From positions 1 through 53,461 of the forward strand of contig CAJORF010000040.1 in assembly GCA_905236985.1 (NCBI GenBank): 53,461 nt of DNA. Reading direction: 5' to 3'. The translations under genes were made by a program, and so were the position numbers. Source of the stretch: an uncultured Bacteroidaceae bacterium. GTDB taxonomy: Bacteria; Bacteroidota; Bacteroidia; Bacteroidales; Bacteroidaceae. The notes under the pieces are model-generated. The model worked only from the letters and a program-made list of their open reading frames with translations, did not search any database and had not been told where the DNA came from. Below, piece after piece: positions 1-9,315 of this stretch. Every line of letters begins with the position of its first letter. Within the stretch, counting starts at the first letter, position 1.

Positions 1-91
1 AGGCGTCAACGGTGTCCGCAATACGTTTCGCGATGTCTAAATCCGTTAAGAAGTGTTGTCCGAGGAATTTTTTTGGCTTAACCGTGCGCAT
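1..91 (-). CDS. rsmA: KsgA/RsmA 16S rRNA dimethyladenosine transferase, N-terminal part
   Basis: Only the first 30 codons lie in the window, and the gene runs off the left edge. The reverse strand reads MRTVKPKKFLGQHFL followed by DLDIAKRIADTVDA. KPKKxLGQHFL is the hallmark start of the KsgA/RsmA family, which dimethylates two adjacent adenosines near the 3' end of 16S rRNA using S-adenosylmethionine. The ATG is at 89-91, and a TATCTTTG promoter box lies about 32 bp upstream on the same strand. The divergent neighbour is a flippase-like membrane protein, and the two promoter boxes are only a few bases apart. The family assignment is firm although the fragment is short. Confidence 0.93.
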   Translation of the reverse strand, partial: MRTVKPKKFLGQHFLTDLDIAKRIADTVDA

Positions 92-108
92 AGGCAAAAA
101 GAATTATG

Positions 109-116
109 TAACTTTG
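109..116 (+). promoter_or_regulatory. Bacteroidetes -7 box (TAACTTTG) for the flippase-like gene
   Basis: TAACTTTG fits the Bacteroidetes TAnnTTTG consensus and implies a leader of roughly 80 nt before the GTG at 204. No clear -33 TTTG was found. Confidence 0.5.
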
Positions 117-122
117 CGCTGC

Positions 123-130
123 AAAGATAC
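123..130 (-). promoter_or_regulatory. Bacteroidetes -7 box (TATCTTTG) for rsmA
   Basis: The minus strand reads TATCTTTG, a perfect TAnnTTTG box, ending 31 bp before the rsmA ATG. It lies 6 bp from the opposing box at 109-116, so the two promoters are nested and probably compete. Confidence 0.55.
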
Positions 131-203
131 GGTTTTAGTGAAAAATGATAGAACGAAAAGTGAAAAATTATACCATAAATGGTGAAAAACTCAAGATAAG
201 AGC

Positions 204-1184
204 GTGAAAAACTGGCGTTCCATACTGAAAATCGTGCTTCCCCTCATGTTAGGCGGTGTCATCCTGTGGTGGATGTACCGCGGATTCGACTGGGAGACGC
301 TGTCGCTGGCACTGACGAACGGCATGAACTGGACGTGGATGTGGCTGTCGTTCCCCTTCGGGATCCTGGCACAGGTGTTCCGTGCGCTGCGGTGGCGGCA
401 GGTACTGCGTCCGCTGGGCGAGCATCCACGTCTGCACACCAGCATCAACGCCATCTTCCTGAGCTATGCCAGCTCGCTGGTGGTGCCCCGCATGGGTGAG
501 GTACTGCGCTGCGGTGTGCTGAAACGCTACGATGGCGTGAGCTTCAGCCGAGGCGTGGGCACCGTTGTGACGGAGCGCGTGGTGGATATGCTGATGATTG
601 CCTTGCTGTCGTTGTTGGTGTTCGTGACTCAGATTCCCGTCTTCTCGGTTTTCTTCGAGCGCACGGGCGTCAGCCTCAGCGGTTTCATGCGTCAGTTCAC
701 GACAACAGGTTGGGCGGTCACCATCCTCTGTGCCTTGCTGATTGCAGCGACGGGTTTCGTGCTGCTACGGCGCATCAAGGCGTTCACCAAGACGCGGTCT
801 GTGATCACGGACCTGAAGGACGGCCTGCTGAGCATCCGCAATGTTGACGGCGTAGGTCTCTTCCTGTTCAACAGCGTGGCAATCTGGATCTGCTATTTCC
901 TCCATTTCTACCTGACCTTCTTCTGCCTCAAGAGTACGGAGGGGCTGGGCATGGATGTGGCTATGGTGGCCTTCGTCGTGGGAACGTTCGCCGTGCTGGT
1001 GCCAACGCCGAATGGAGCTGGTCCCTGGCATTTCGCCGTGAAGACGGTGCTGATGCTCTATGGCGTGGCGGGCGATGACGGTGCCCTCTTCGCACTCATC
1101 GTACATACGGTGCAGACGATGCTCGTGGCGGCACTCGGCGTGTATGCCGTTGGAGCGCTGGCGGTGACGAAGGCGAGAAACTGA
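204..1184 (+). CDS. Flippase-like / lysylphosphatidylglycerol synthase TM-region family protein (UPF0104)
   Basis: A 326-residue polytopic inner-membrane protein with about seven to eight hydrophobic segments. The first is at residues 7-24 (LPLMLGGVILWWMYRG). The conserved-looking stretch SLVVPRMGEVLRCGVLKRY near residue 90 and the PTPNGAGPWHF motif near residue 270 are typical of the YbhN/AglD/MprF-transmembrane superfamily. The soluble aminoacyl-transferase half of MprF is absent, so lysyl-lipid synthesis is not implied; lipid translocation is only inferred. The start is GTG at 204. An in-frame stop at 183-185 and the lack of any ATG in between exclude a longer form, and the next Met is already inside the first membrane helix. 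Its neighbour is divergent rsmA, and pepD follows after 47 bp. Confidence 0.8.
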   Translation: MKNWRSILKIVLPLMLGGVILWWMYRGFDWETLSLALTNGMNWTWMWLSFPFGILAQVFRALRWRQVLRPLGEHPRLHTSINAIFLSYASSLVVPRMGEVLRCGVLKRYDGVSFSRGVGTVVTERVVDMLMIALLSLLVFVTQIPVFSVFFERTGVSLSGFMRQFTTTGWAVTILCALLIAATGFVLLRRIKAFTKTRSVITDLKDGLLSIRNVDGVGLFLFNSVAIWICYFLHFYLTFFCLKSTEGLGMDVAMVAFVVGTFAVLVPTPNGAGPWHFAVKTVLMLYGVAGDDGALFALIVHTVQTMLVAALGVYAVGALAVTKARN

Positions 1185-1231
1185 AGGCCGAAAGTTGATG
1201 ATACATTAAACATCTTATACATTACAAAACC

Positions 1232-2686
1232 ATGACTATTCAAGATTTAGAACCTAAGGCCATCTTTGGCAACTTCTACAAACTGACACAAGTGCCGCGT
1301 CCGAGCGGTCATCTACAGAAGATCCAGCAGTTCCTGCTCGACTGGGCTGCTGAACGGGGCATCGAAGCCTTCAAGGACGGCGGCGACAACATCGTCATGC
1401 GCAAACCCGCATCGCCGGGCTTCGAGAACCGCAAGTGCTGCACGATGCAGGCTCACATGGATATGGTGCCGCAGAAGACCGACGAGAGCACGCATAACTT
1501 CGAGACCGACCCCATCGAGACTTGGATTGACGGCGAATGGCTGAAGGCCAAGGGCACGACACTGGGCTCTGACGATGGTATCGGCGTGGCAGCCATCATG
1601 GCAGTCTTCGAGGACAACACATTGAAGCACGGTCCACTGGAAGCGCTTATCACCTCCGACGAGGAGACCTGTATGTGGGGCGTCAACCATCTGGCTGCCG
1701 ACACACTGAAGGGCGACATCTTGCTGAACATCGACAACGAGACCGAGGGTGAGTTCTGCATCGGAAGCGCTGGCGGTGTCAACGTCACCGCCACATTAGA
1801 TTATAAAGAGGTGGAAACTGACCCGACGGACATCGCCGTGAAAGTGAGCATCAGCGGACTGAAGGGCGGACACAGCGGACTGGAGATCAACCAAGGCCGT
1901 GCCAACGCCAACAAGCTGATGTGCCGTCTCGTGCGCCAGGCCATTCAGGACGATGATGCCCGTCTGAGCACATGGAAAGGCGGCAATATGCGCAACGCCA
2001 TCCCCCGCACATCGGAGGTCGTGCTGACCATCCCCGCTGAGAACGAGGCCGACTTGCGCGAGCTCGCCGACTACTGCCAGACCACCTTTGCAGCGGAGTT
2101 CCGCGGCGTGGAAGACTGCGTGGAGATCACCGTGGAACGCACCGAACTGCCCGCGATGCAGGTACCCGTAGAGGTGCAGGACAATCTGGTGAGCGCCATC
2201 CTCGCCTGCCACGACGGCGTGCTGCGCAACATCCCCAGCATCCCGCATGTGGTGGAAACCAGCTCCAACCTCGCCATCATAGAGATTGGCGGTGGCCATG
2301 CCTCTGTGCTCATTCTCGCCCGCTCATCTTGCGACAGCTACTTGGAACTCGAACAGGAGATGTTCGAGAGCACCTTCGGCATGGCTGGCATGAAGGTGGA
2401 GTACGGTGGACAGTACGGTGCCTGGCAGCCTAACTTCGACTCGCCCATTGCGGCCCAGATGGCCGCTCTCTACGAGCGTCTCGAAGGCAAGCCCGCAAGC
2501 GTGGAAGTCGTACACGCCGGACTGGAGTGCAGCCTCATCGGACAGGTCTATCCGCAGATGGATCTCATCAGTTTCGGTCCTACGCTCCGCTCGCCGCACA
2601 CTCCCAATGAGCGTTGCAACATCCCGAGCGTTGGCCGCTTCTGGACGTTCCTGAAGACCTTGCTGGAAGAGATACCGACACGTTAA
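1232..2686 (+). CDS. pepD: Aminoacyl-histidine dipeptidase / cytosol non-specific dipeptidase (M20C)
   Basis: A 484-residue cytosolic metallopeptidase close to the usual length of the PepD family. It hydrolyses Xaa-His and other dipeptides with two divalent metal ions. The M20 metal set is visible: AHMDM (H75, D77), LGSDDGIG (D114/D115), SDEET (E144/E145), NIDNE (D168) and a C-terminal SPHTPNE (H456). A lid/dimerisation insert separates D168 from the C-terminal catalytic part. The ATG at 1232 is followed directly by the family-like start MTIQDLEPKAIFGNFYKLTQ. It lies in the plus-strand run between the flippase-like gene and the alpha-2-macroglobulin gene and has no signal peptide. It probably completes degradation of imported peptides in an asaccharolytic or peptide-using organism. 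Confidence 0.93.
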   Translation: MTIQDLEPKAIFGNFYKLTQVPRPSGHLQKIQQFLLDWAAERGIEAFKDGGDNIVMRKPASPGFENRKCCTMQAHMDMVPQKTDESTHNFETDPIETWIDGEWLKAKGTTLGSDDGIGVAAIMAVFEDNTLKHGPLEALITSDEETCMWGVNHLAADTLKGDILLNIDNETEGEFCIGSAGGVNVTATLDYKEVETDPTDIAVKVSISGLKGGHSGLEINQGRANANKLMCRLVRQAIQDDDARLSTWKGGNMRNAIPRTSEVVLTIPAENEADLRELADYCQTTFAAEFRGVEDCVEITVERTELPAMQVPVEVQDNLVSAILACHDGVLRNIPSIPHVVETSSNLAIIEIGGGHASVLILARSSCDSYLELEQEMFESTFGMAGMKVEYGGQYGAWQPNFDSPIAAQMAALYERLEGKPASVEVVHAGLECSLIGQVYPQMDLISFGPTLRSPHTPNERCNIPSVGRFWTFLKTLLEEIPTR

Positions 2687-2751
2687 CACGTTAACGTCAT
2701 AACAATTTACGGCATAACGTCCTTATTATCAAACCTAAACGTATTCCCTCG

Positions 2752-5700
2752 ATGAAAACGTACTTTCTCACATTCTGTATGAGTCTGTTTAGCATTTTTT
2801 CTTTCGGGCAGAGCTACAGCAAGCTCTGGAAGCAGGTGGAACAATTCGAGGATGACGGCAAGCCCAAGTCAGCCTACGAGGCGACTGCCAAGATCCTGAA
2901 GAAAGCTCAGCGCGCCCACCATACCGGACAAACGCTGAGTGCACGCCTGAAGATGGCGGAGCTGCATCAGGAATGGGCTCCCGACAGTTTCTTCACGGAC
3001 ATCCTCGAGATCGAAGCCCTGCGCGAGGCAGAGAAGAAGCCCGAGGCGAAAGCCGTGTATGCCTCGCTGCTGGCAGAGCTCTACGAGCACAACCGCAACC
3101 GTTCGCAGGCCGTGGACCTGGAACTGACCTCCGACGATATGCGCGAATGGACACAAGAGCAGTACGACAGCGCCGCCGTGAAGAACTGGCAGCTATCCAT
3201 GGAGAACCTACAGGTACTCTCCAAAGCGAAGAGCAAGGACTGGATTCCCTTCATCGAACAGCACACACAGTCGGCTTATTTCAAGCACGACCTATTGCAC
3301 GTGCTGTGGAACCGTGCCAAGGAACAGAACGAAAATATCTGGCGAGGCACACGACAGTCGAAGGCGGCACTGGCTAAGGAGATTGTAGAGGAATACAAAC
3401 GCATCGGCAACCGCGAGGCAGCACTCTTGGTGTCACTCGACTACGTGGACCTGCAACATGAAGAGTCCGACAGCAAGCTGCTCAAGCAGATGAAGGACGA
3501 GTACGCTGACATGCCTCTCTGCGCCGAAGTCTATCTGGAACTCATCAATGACACCTACGACAAGGAGGAGGAGATGAGGCTCGCCCACGAGTGCATCGCA
3601 CGCTATCCCAAATATGAACGCATAGGTGCTGTGCGCAACCGCCTGAGTTCGCTCCTAGAGCCCAGCATCTACTGGCGCGGACGCACCATGTACTACCCCT
3701 GCAAGACCTACGACTGGGAGATCAGCTCGAAAAATGCACAGCGTATCACCCTCGAGATGTACAGATTGCCACACGACTTCGACTATCGTGAACTGCGCTA
3801 CGGAAACAGCAGCTCGATAGCCGTCATTCGTGCCAAAGGTACCAAGGTCGAGGAGCAGAGCCTTGCGCTGAAGGTCGAAAAACCTTGGATACAGAGATAT
3901 GACACTATTCGCTGGAAAGCGTTTGAGCCTGGGCAGTATGCCATGGTGCTCATCGGCGAGTCATCCGAACCAGAAGTCCTGAACCAGAAGACGGAAGAAT
4001 ACACCACGTTCGTCTGCTCGCGCCTGCAACCGATCGAACAGAACGGACTGGGCAAGCAACGCACCATCGTCGTAGATGCAGAATCCGGCCATCCCATAGA
4101 AGGTGCTGAGGTGGAGTTCTACCATTTGGATAGCAAGGGTGACCAGAAGGTTCACATAGCCACACTCACGACAGATGCCGAAGGACGCGTCAACCTGGAC
4201 AACGAGCAGGTCAAAGTGCAGAAATCCATCACGCTCTACCGCAAAGTGACCTTCAAGGACGATGTCTATCTGGAAACCGATCGGGCATACCTCGACAAGA
4301 ATGAGCAGATGCGGGGCGAAGCGGGTCACACGCAGCTGAACCTCTACACCGACCGCTCCATCTACCGCCCCGGACAATGCGTCCACGTCGGCGGCATCGT
4401 CTATCACAAGGAGCACTGGGACGCTGAGGCCGTTGAGGATCTGCCTGTGATGCTCGCGCTTTTGGATGCCAATGGCAAAGAAATTGGCACGGAGAATGTC
4501 ACGACAGATGAAATGGGCAAAATCAGTGCCGACTTCATGCTTCCACAGGGCGGTATGCCTGGCAGCTATTGTCTGCGCGGCCACTATAACAACACCTACG
4601 TCAGCCTTTACTTCAGTGTGGAGGAATACAAGCGTCCAACCTTCGAGGTGAAGATGGACAAGGCTCCCGACATACAGTGGCCTGCAACAGAAATCAACGT
4701 GACAGGTAAGGCCATAGGGTACAACGGTGTGCCAGTGCGTGAAGGACGCGTCACGGGAACATATCAATTTGTTTATCCCTGGTGGTGGTGGGGCCGCATG
4801 AACGATTCAGAGCGTATGCCCATCGACACGATTCAGACCGACGAGTACGGCGCGTTCAACATTCCCATTCCGCTTCACCGCGTCACCGACGAAGCCCTCT
4901 GGAGTGGACTGGAAGTGAGAGTGGAGGTTGACGTGCTCAGCGTGGCTGGCGAGACACGTGAAGGTGTCGCACATATTCCGCTGTGCAAGAAACCGCTCCG
5001 ACTCTTTGTCCGCGTACCATCGCAATTGGATCGCGACAATATGGAACCCATCAGCCTGGAACTGATGTCCTCGACGGCACAGCCCACCGACGGCACAGTA
5101 GAATGGACCATCTATCCCGCCAACGGGAAAAAACGCACGAGCGACGAAGCCGTGATGAGCGGCACGCTGCAATCCAAGGACAAGCAGCTGAACTTCGACG
5201 TCAACACCCTCCGCTCGCTGAAGACAGGACAGTATGAGTTCTACGCCAAGGCCACATCGGGCGAGAACAGCGACAGCACGAAGGCTTATTTCATCGTCTT
5301 CGGCATGAACGACACGAAACTGCCCAAGGTAACGGAGCAATGGCTCTACTGCCCCGACGAGACCTTCAACGCCGACAAGCCTGCCCGCATACAGATTGGT
5401 ACGAGCTACACCGACGTGTGCTTCTACTACACCATCGTGGCCCATCAGAAAGTCATCGAGGAGCGCATGATCCCGCTGTCCGACGAGCTGCGCGTGATTG
5501 AAATACCCTACGAGGAACGCTTTGGCGACGGAGCCTCCTTCCATTATGCCTTTGTCAAAAAGGGTTGTGTCTTCAAGGACAGCCAGACGCTGCGCCTTAC
5601 GCAACCCGACCACACGCTGAAATGGGAGTGGAAAACCTTCCGCGACCGCCTGCATCCAGGCGACACCGAGACATGGACGCTCACGCTGCGCCAGCCCGAC

Positions 5701-8481
5701 GGCAAGCCCGCATCGGCTCAGGTCATGGCAACACTCTACGACGCTTCACTTGATGCGTTGTCGCCCCACGCATGGAACCTCTTCATCCGCAGGGCATACA
5801 ATATCACATCACTGCCCTGGACTGCCACCAACTTCTATGCTCCTTACGCACGAACAACATCCGAATCCCTACGCTTCAACAAGAAGTCATACGATGCAGA
5901 TGAGATGGAATTCGATGTATTCAATGAGGAATGGTACTCAGGCCTCGGCTTCCGCTATGGCAGATGGCTCGGCGGCGGACGTACACGCAATGGAATGCTC
6001 TTAGAGAGAAGGGTACCCGAGCCCATGCCCGTGATGGCTGCGGCCAAAGCGACAATGGATGTTGCTCGTGAAGAGGAAATGGCAATGGCCGACGGGGCTG
6101 AACCTGACACCTACGGCAGCGCGGCAACTGAAGACGACAGCGCAGCGCAAGAAGGCGAACGCGTGGCAGCCGCAAGTCCGGCGGTACGCACCAACTTCAA
6201 CGAGACAGCCGCTTTCCTGCCCCGCTTGCAGACGAATGCCAAGGGCGATGTCAACATCAAGTTCACACTGCCCGAGAGCCTGACAACATGGAAACTGCTG
6301 GGACTGGCACACACGAAGGACATGATGAGCACCACCTTCAGCGGCGAGGCCATCGCCCGCAAGGAACTGATGGCACGCCTCTTCATGCCACGCTTCCTGC
6401 GTGCCGGCGACAAGGCCGGTCTGAGGGCTACCGTACAGAACATGACGGATGCTGACATCACTGGTAAGGCCCTGCTGGAAGTCTTTGATCCTGAGACCGA
6501 ACGCATCATCCTCAGCAAGGAAATGGTCTTCACTGCCAAAGCGAACGGCGAGAGTCTGCTCACCTTCGACTATACCCCCGACGAGGAGCACTCCGTCGTG
6601 GCCGTGCGACTGACAGCCAACAGCAAGGCTTACAGCGATGGCGAGCAGCACTATCTGCCCATTCTGCCCAGCAAGACCTTTGTCACGGAGAGCGTAGAGG
6701 TTCGCGCCGACAGCCTCGGAACTTTCACGACAGACCTATCAACGCTGTTCAACCACAACAGCCCGACGGCCACGAACCGCCGCCTGACCGTGGAATATAC
6801 GACACATCCCATCTGGCACGCCTTGCAGGCACTGCCATCGCTCGCCGAACCTCAGTACGATGATATTGTATCTTTGGCCACTGCACTGCAAGCACAAGCC
6901 CTCGCCACGTATATCGCCAACAACACGCCTCGCCTGAAGGATTTAGTGGAGATGTGGAAGCGCGAACAGGCTCAGGGACAGCCCGCCCTCGCCAGCCGTC
7001 TGGCCGAGGACGAGGAACTCAAGCAGATCATCCTGGACGAGACACCGTGGCTGCGCGAAGCGGAGAACGAAGCCGACCGTAAGGCACGTCTCATCCAGCT
7101 CTTCAACATCAGCCAGCAGGAAACGACCCTCAGAGCCATCGCCGAGCGCATGGAGCAGCGGCTGGAAACTGACGGAGGTTTCTCCTGGTTCCCAGGAATG
7201 AAAAGCAGCGAAGTGATGACACGCGTCGTAGCCACCGAGTTGGCCCGACTGCGCGAGATGACCCACGACTGCCAGAGCTTGCCTTCAGACGTGAAACGCA
7301 TCGTCAACAGTATGCAGAAGGAGAATATCCGCTACATCGCTGACTGCACCGCCCAGCGCATCGAAAAGATGAAAGAAGAGGAGAAAAAAGGCCACGACGT
7401 GAGCACGGCTTCGATGATGTATCTGGAGTACGTCTATACAACCCAGCACGCCGGCGTCACGCTCACCAAGAAGCAGAAAGCGGATGTCGATTACTTGCTC
7501 GACCACATGAAAGGCAGTGTGGCATCGATGGACAACTGGGAACGCGCTATTGCTGCCGTCGTGATGAAGGGTGCCGGGCGTTCGCGGGAGGCACGGCTGT
7601 ACTATGAGTCGCTGCTCGAACACACGACCACGACGCCCGAGCGAGGCACCTTCTTCGACTATGCCGGCGGTAGCTTCAGACCCACCAGCCATAAGATCAT
7701 CCATCATGTGGCTGCGATGGAAGCCGTCCTCGAGATGGAACCGGCCAACAAGAAGCTGCAACACAACCTGAGCCGCTGGCTCCTGCAACAAAAGCGCACG
7801 CAGATGTGGGAGTCCAACATCTGCACCGCTGACGCCATCTACGCATTGTTCATGAGCAGCAAGACCGAGTTACAGGCAACTGCATCCGATGACATTGTGC
7901 TCAACTACGCTCATCGCAAGGTGGAGATCAGCCGCAAGGATGCTGACAAGAAGGTCTCGGGACTGGGCTTCATCAAGAAGCAGTTTACCGACGGCGAAGC
8001 ACCGAAGACCATCACCGTCAAGCGCAACACCGACAGCGAGGCTTGGGGTGCTGTCTTTGCCACTTATCTCACACCGATGACCGACGCATCAGCATCTGCC
8101 ACGGGACTAAAGGTGCGCCGCGAGGTGAGCAAAACCAGCCTCACCGTAGGCGACCGCATGACGACACGCTACATCATCACCGCTGACCGCGACTATGAAT
8201 ATGTTTGCCTGCGTGCCGCACGTGCTGCCTGCATGGAACCTGCCGAACAACGCTCTGGCTACCGCTATCAAAGTGGCCTCGGCTACTACCTTGCCGTGCG
8301 CGATGCCCACACCGACTATTTCTTCGACCGTCTGCCCAAAGGCACATACGTCCTCGAGGAAACCTCCTTCATCGACCGCGACGGACAGTACACCACGGGA
8401 CTGACCTCCGTGCGCTGCCTCTATGCTCCCGAATACGGCGGCAACACCAATGCGCTCGAACTCCATGTGGTAAAGGAATAG
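2752..8481 (+). CDS. Bacterial alpha-2-macroglobulin family protein without a thioester
   Basis: A 1909-residue exported protein. Residues 1-19 are a signal peptide ending near SFGQ. A helical N-terminal region is followed by a carboxypeptidase-regulatory-like segment (about 440-490), an MG2 domain with the diagnostic TDRSIYRPGQ (about 535), and an Ala/Glu-rich low-complexity linker (about 1090-1145). Next come the A2M core (LPRLQTNAKGD, FTLPESLTTWKLLG, about 1155-1190), an alpha-helical toroid region (about 1370-1680) and a C-terminal receptor-binding-like MG domain. Bacterial homologues trap proteases in the envelope. The CxEQ thioester expected at the start of the helical domain is not present: the stretch LAEPQYDDIVSLATALQAQA has no Cys. 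It therefore belongs to the thioester-less branch common in Bacteroidetes. surE starts 30 bp downstream. Substrate and anchoring are unknown. Confidence 0.9.
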   Translation: MKTYFLTFCMSLFSIFSFGQSYSKLWKQVEQFEDDGKPKSAYEATAKILKKAQRAHHTGQTLSARLKMAELHQEWAPDSFFTDILEIEALREAEKKPEAKAVYASLLAELYEHNRNRSQAVDLELTSDDMREWTQEQYDSAAVKNWQLSMENLQVLSKAKSKDWIPFIEQHTQSAYFKHDLLHVLWNRAKEQNENIWRGTRQSKAALAKEIVEEYKRIGNREAALLVSLDYVDLQHEESDSKLLKQMKDEYADMPLCAEVYLELINDTYDKEEEMRLAHECIARYPKYERIGAVRNRLSSLLEPSIYWRGRTMYYPCKTYDWEISSKNAQRITLEMYRLPHDFDYRELRYGNSSSIAVIRAKGTKVEEQSLALKVEKPWIQRYDTIRWKAFEPGQYAMVLIGESSEPEVLNQKTEEYTTFVCSRLQPIEQNGLGKQRTIVVDAESGHPIEGAEVEFYHLDSKGDQKVHIATLTTDAEGRVNLDNEQVKVQKSITLYRKVTFKDDVYLETDRAYLDKNEQMRGEAGHTQLNLYTDRSIYRPGQCVHVGGIVYHKEHWDAEAVEDLPVMLALLDANGKEIGTENVTTDEMGKISADFMLPQGGMPGSYCLRGHYNNTYVSLYFSVEEYKRPTFEVKMDKAPDIQWPATEINVTGKAIGYNGVPVREGRVTGTYQFVYPWWWWGRMNDSERMPIDTIQTDEYGAFNIPIPLHRVTDEALWSGLEVRVEVDVLSVAGETREGVAHIPLCKKPLRLFVRVPSQLDRDNMEPISLELMSSTAQPTDGTVEWTIYPANGKKRTSDEAVMSGTLQSKDKQLNFDVNTLRSLKTGQYEFYAKATSGENSDSTKAYFIVFGMNDTKLPKVTEQWLYCPDETFNADKPARIQIGTSYTDVCFYYTIVAHQKVIEERMIPLSDELRVIEIPYEERFGDGASFHYAFVKKGCVFKDSQTLRLTQPDHTLKWEWKTFRDRLHPGDTETWTLTLRQPDGKPASAQVMATLYDASLDALSPHAWNLFIRRAYNITSLPWTATNFYAPYARTTSESLRFNKKSYDADEMEFDVFNEEWYSGLGFRYGRWLGGGRTRNGMLLERRVPEPMPVMAAAKATMDVAREEEMAMADGAEPDTYGSAATEDDSAAQEGERVAAASPAVRTNFNETAAFLPRLQTNAKGDVNIKFTLPESLTTWKLLGLAHTKDMMSTTFSGEAIARKELMARLFMPRFLRAGDKAGLRATVQNMTDADITGKALLEVFDPETERIILSKEMVFTAKANGESLLTFDYTPDEEHSVVAVRLTANSKAYSDGEQHYLPILPSKTFVTESVEVRADSLGTFTTDLSTLFNHNSPTATNRRLTVEYTTHPIWHALQALPSLAEPQYDDIVSLATALQAQALATYIANNTPRLKDLVEMWKREQAQGQPALASRLAEDEELKQIILDETPWLREAENEADRKARLIQLFNISQQETTLRAIAERMEQRLETDGGFSWFPGMKSSEVMTRVVATELARLREMTHDCQSLPSDVKRIVNSMQKENIRYIADCTAQRIEKMKEEEKKGHDVSTASMMYLEYVYTTQHAGVTLTKKQKADVDYLLDHMKGSVASMDNWERAIAAVVMKGAGRSREARLYYESLLEHTTTTPERGTFFDYAGGSFRPTSHKIIHHVAAMEAVLEMEPANKKLQHNLSRWLLQQKRTQMWESNICTADAIYALFMSSKTELQATASDDIVLNYAHRKVEISRKDADKKVSGLGFIKKQFTDGEAPKTITVKRNTDSEAWGAVFATYLTPMTDASASATGLKVRREVSKTSLTVGDRMTTRYIITADRDYEYVCLRAARAACMEPAEQRSGYRYQSGLGYYLAVRDAHTDYFFDRLPKGTYVLEETSFIDRDGQYTTGLTSVRCLYAPEYGGNTNALELHVVKE

Positions 8482-8511
8482 CCTTAAACGCTTAACGACA
8501 AACGACATCCG

Positions 8512-9315
8512 ATGTCCAAACCATTAATCCTCATAACGAACGATGACGGCTATCAGGCCAGTGGCATCCAAGCCCTGGCCTCTGCCGTTGCCTCGTTTGC
8601 TGAAGTCTATGTAGTGGCTCCCGACGGTCCACGTTCAGGCACGGCGTGCGCCATCACCTGCACAACTCCTGTGAGCATCAGCCCTATCCCCCCTCAGTCT
8701 CAAGCCTCAGTCCTTTGTCCTCAAGTCAAATGGTATTCGTGCTCCGGCACTCCCGTGGATTGTGTGAAGCTGGCCTTGGAACAGATCCTGCCTCGACGCC
8801 CTGACCTCCTCCTCAGCGGCATCAACCACGGCGACAATGCCAGTATCAGCGCCCACTACAGCGGCACAATCGGTGCAGTCTTCGAGGGTTGCATGAAAGA
8901 GATCCCCTCGGTGGGTATCTCCCTCTACCTCCAACGCGGACAACGCTACGAGGACTTTCCTGTAGGGAGCGACACACTCATTGCGCTGTCACGTCTCTGC
9001 CAGCGTATGGTCAAGGAAGGCCTGCCCAAGGATGTCTGCCTGAACATCAACCTCCCGACCGCCCATATCTTCCGTGGCTGGCAGGTGTGCCGACAGGCCC
9101 GAGGGCTGTGGAGTGCCGAATGGGTCAGTGCCACTCATCCCTTCGGCCAACAGGCTTTCTGGCTCACAGGAACATTCACAGACCTCGAACCCGAAGCCCT
9201 CGACACCGACTTCTCTGCCCTGCGTGCAGGCTACTGCTCCATCGTACCCTTGCACGTTGACCTCACAGCGCATGAGGCAATAGACAAGATTCAACGTATT
9301 ATAGATAAGGTATGA
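8512..9315 (+). CDS. surE: 5'/3'-nucleotidase SurE
   Basis: A 267-residue protein of normal SurE length, a survival-protein phosphatase that dephosphorylates nucleoside 5'- and 3'-monophosphates with a divalent metal. It shows LITNDDGYQASGI (metal-binding D at 10/11), APDGPRSGTA (Ser near 43), CSGTPVDCVKLAL and LSGINHGDNAS (Asn ligand). Compared with typical SurE, residues about 60-76 are enriched in Pro/Gln/Ser and are encoded by a CTCAGTC-CTCAAGTC-like repetitive stretch (8690-8730), probably a small in-frame repeat insertion. The stop overlaps the lpxB start (ATGA at 9312-9315), so the two are translationally coupled. Confidence 0.95.
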   Translation: MSKPLILITNDDGYQASGIQALASAVASFAEVYVVAPDGPRSGTACAITCTTPVSISPIPPQSQASVLCPQVKWYSCSGTPVDCVKLALEQILPRRPDLLLSGINHGDNASISAHYSGTIGAVFEGCMKEIPSVGISLYLQRGQRYEDFPVGSDTLIALSRLCQRMVKEGLPKDVCLNINLPTAHIFRGWQVCRQARGLWSAEWVSATHPFGQQAFWLTGTFTDLEPEALDTDFSALRAGYCSIVPLHVDLTAHEAIDKIQRIIDKV

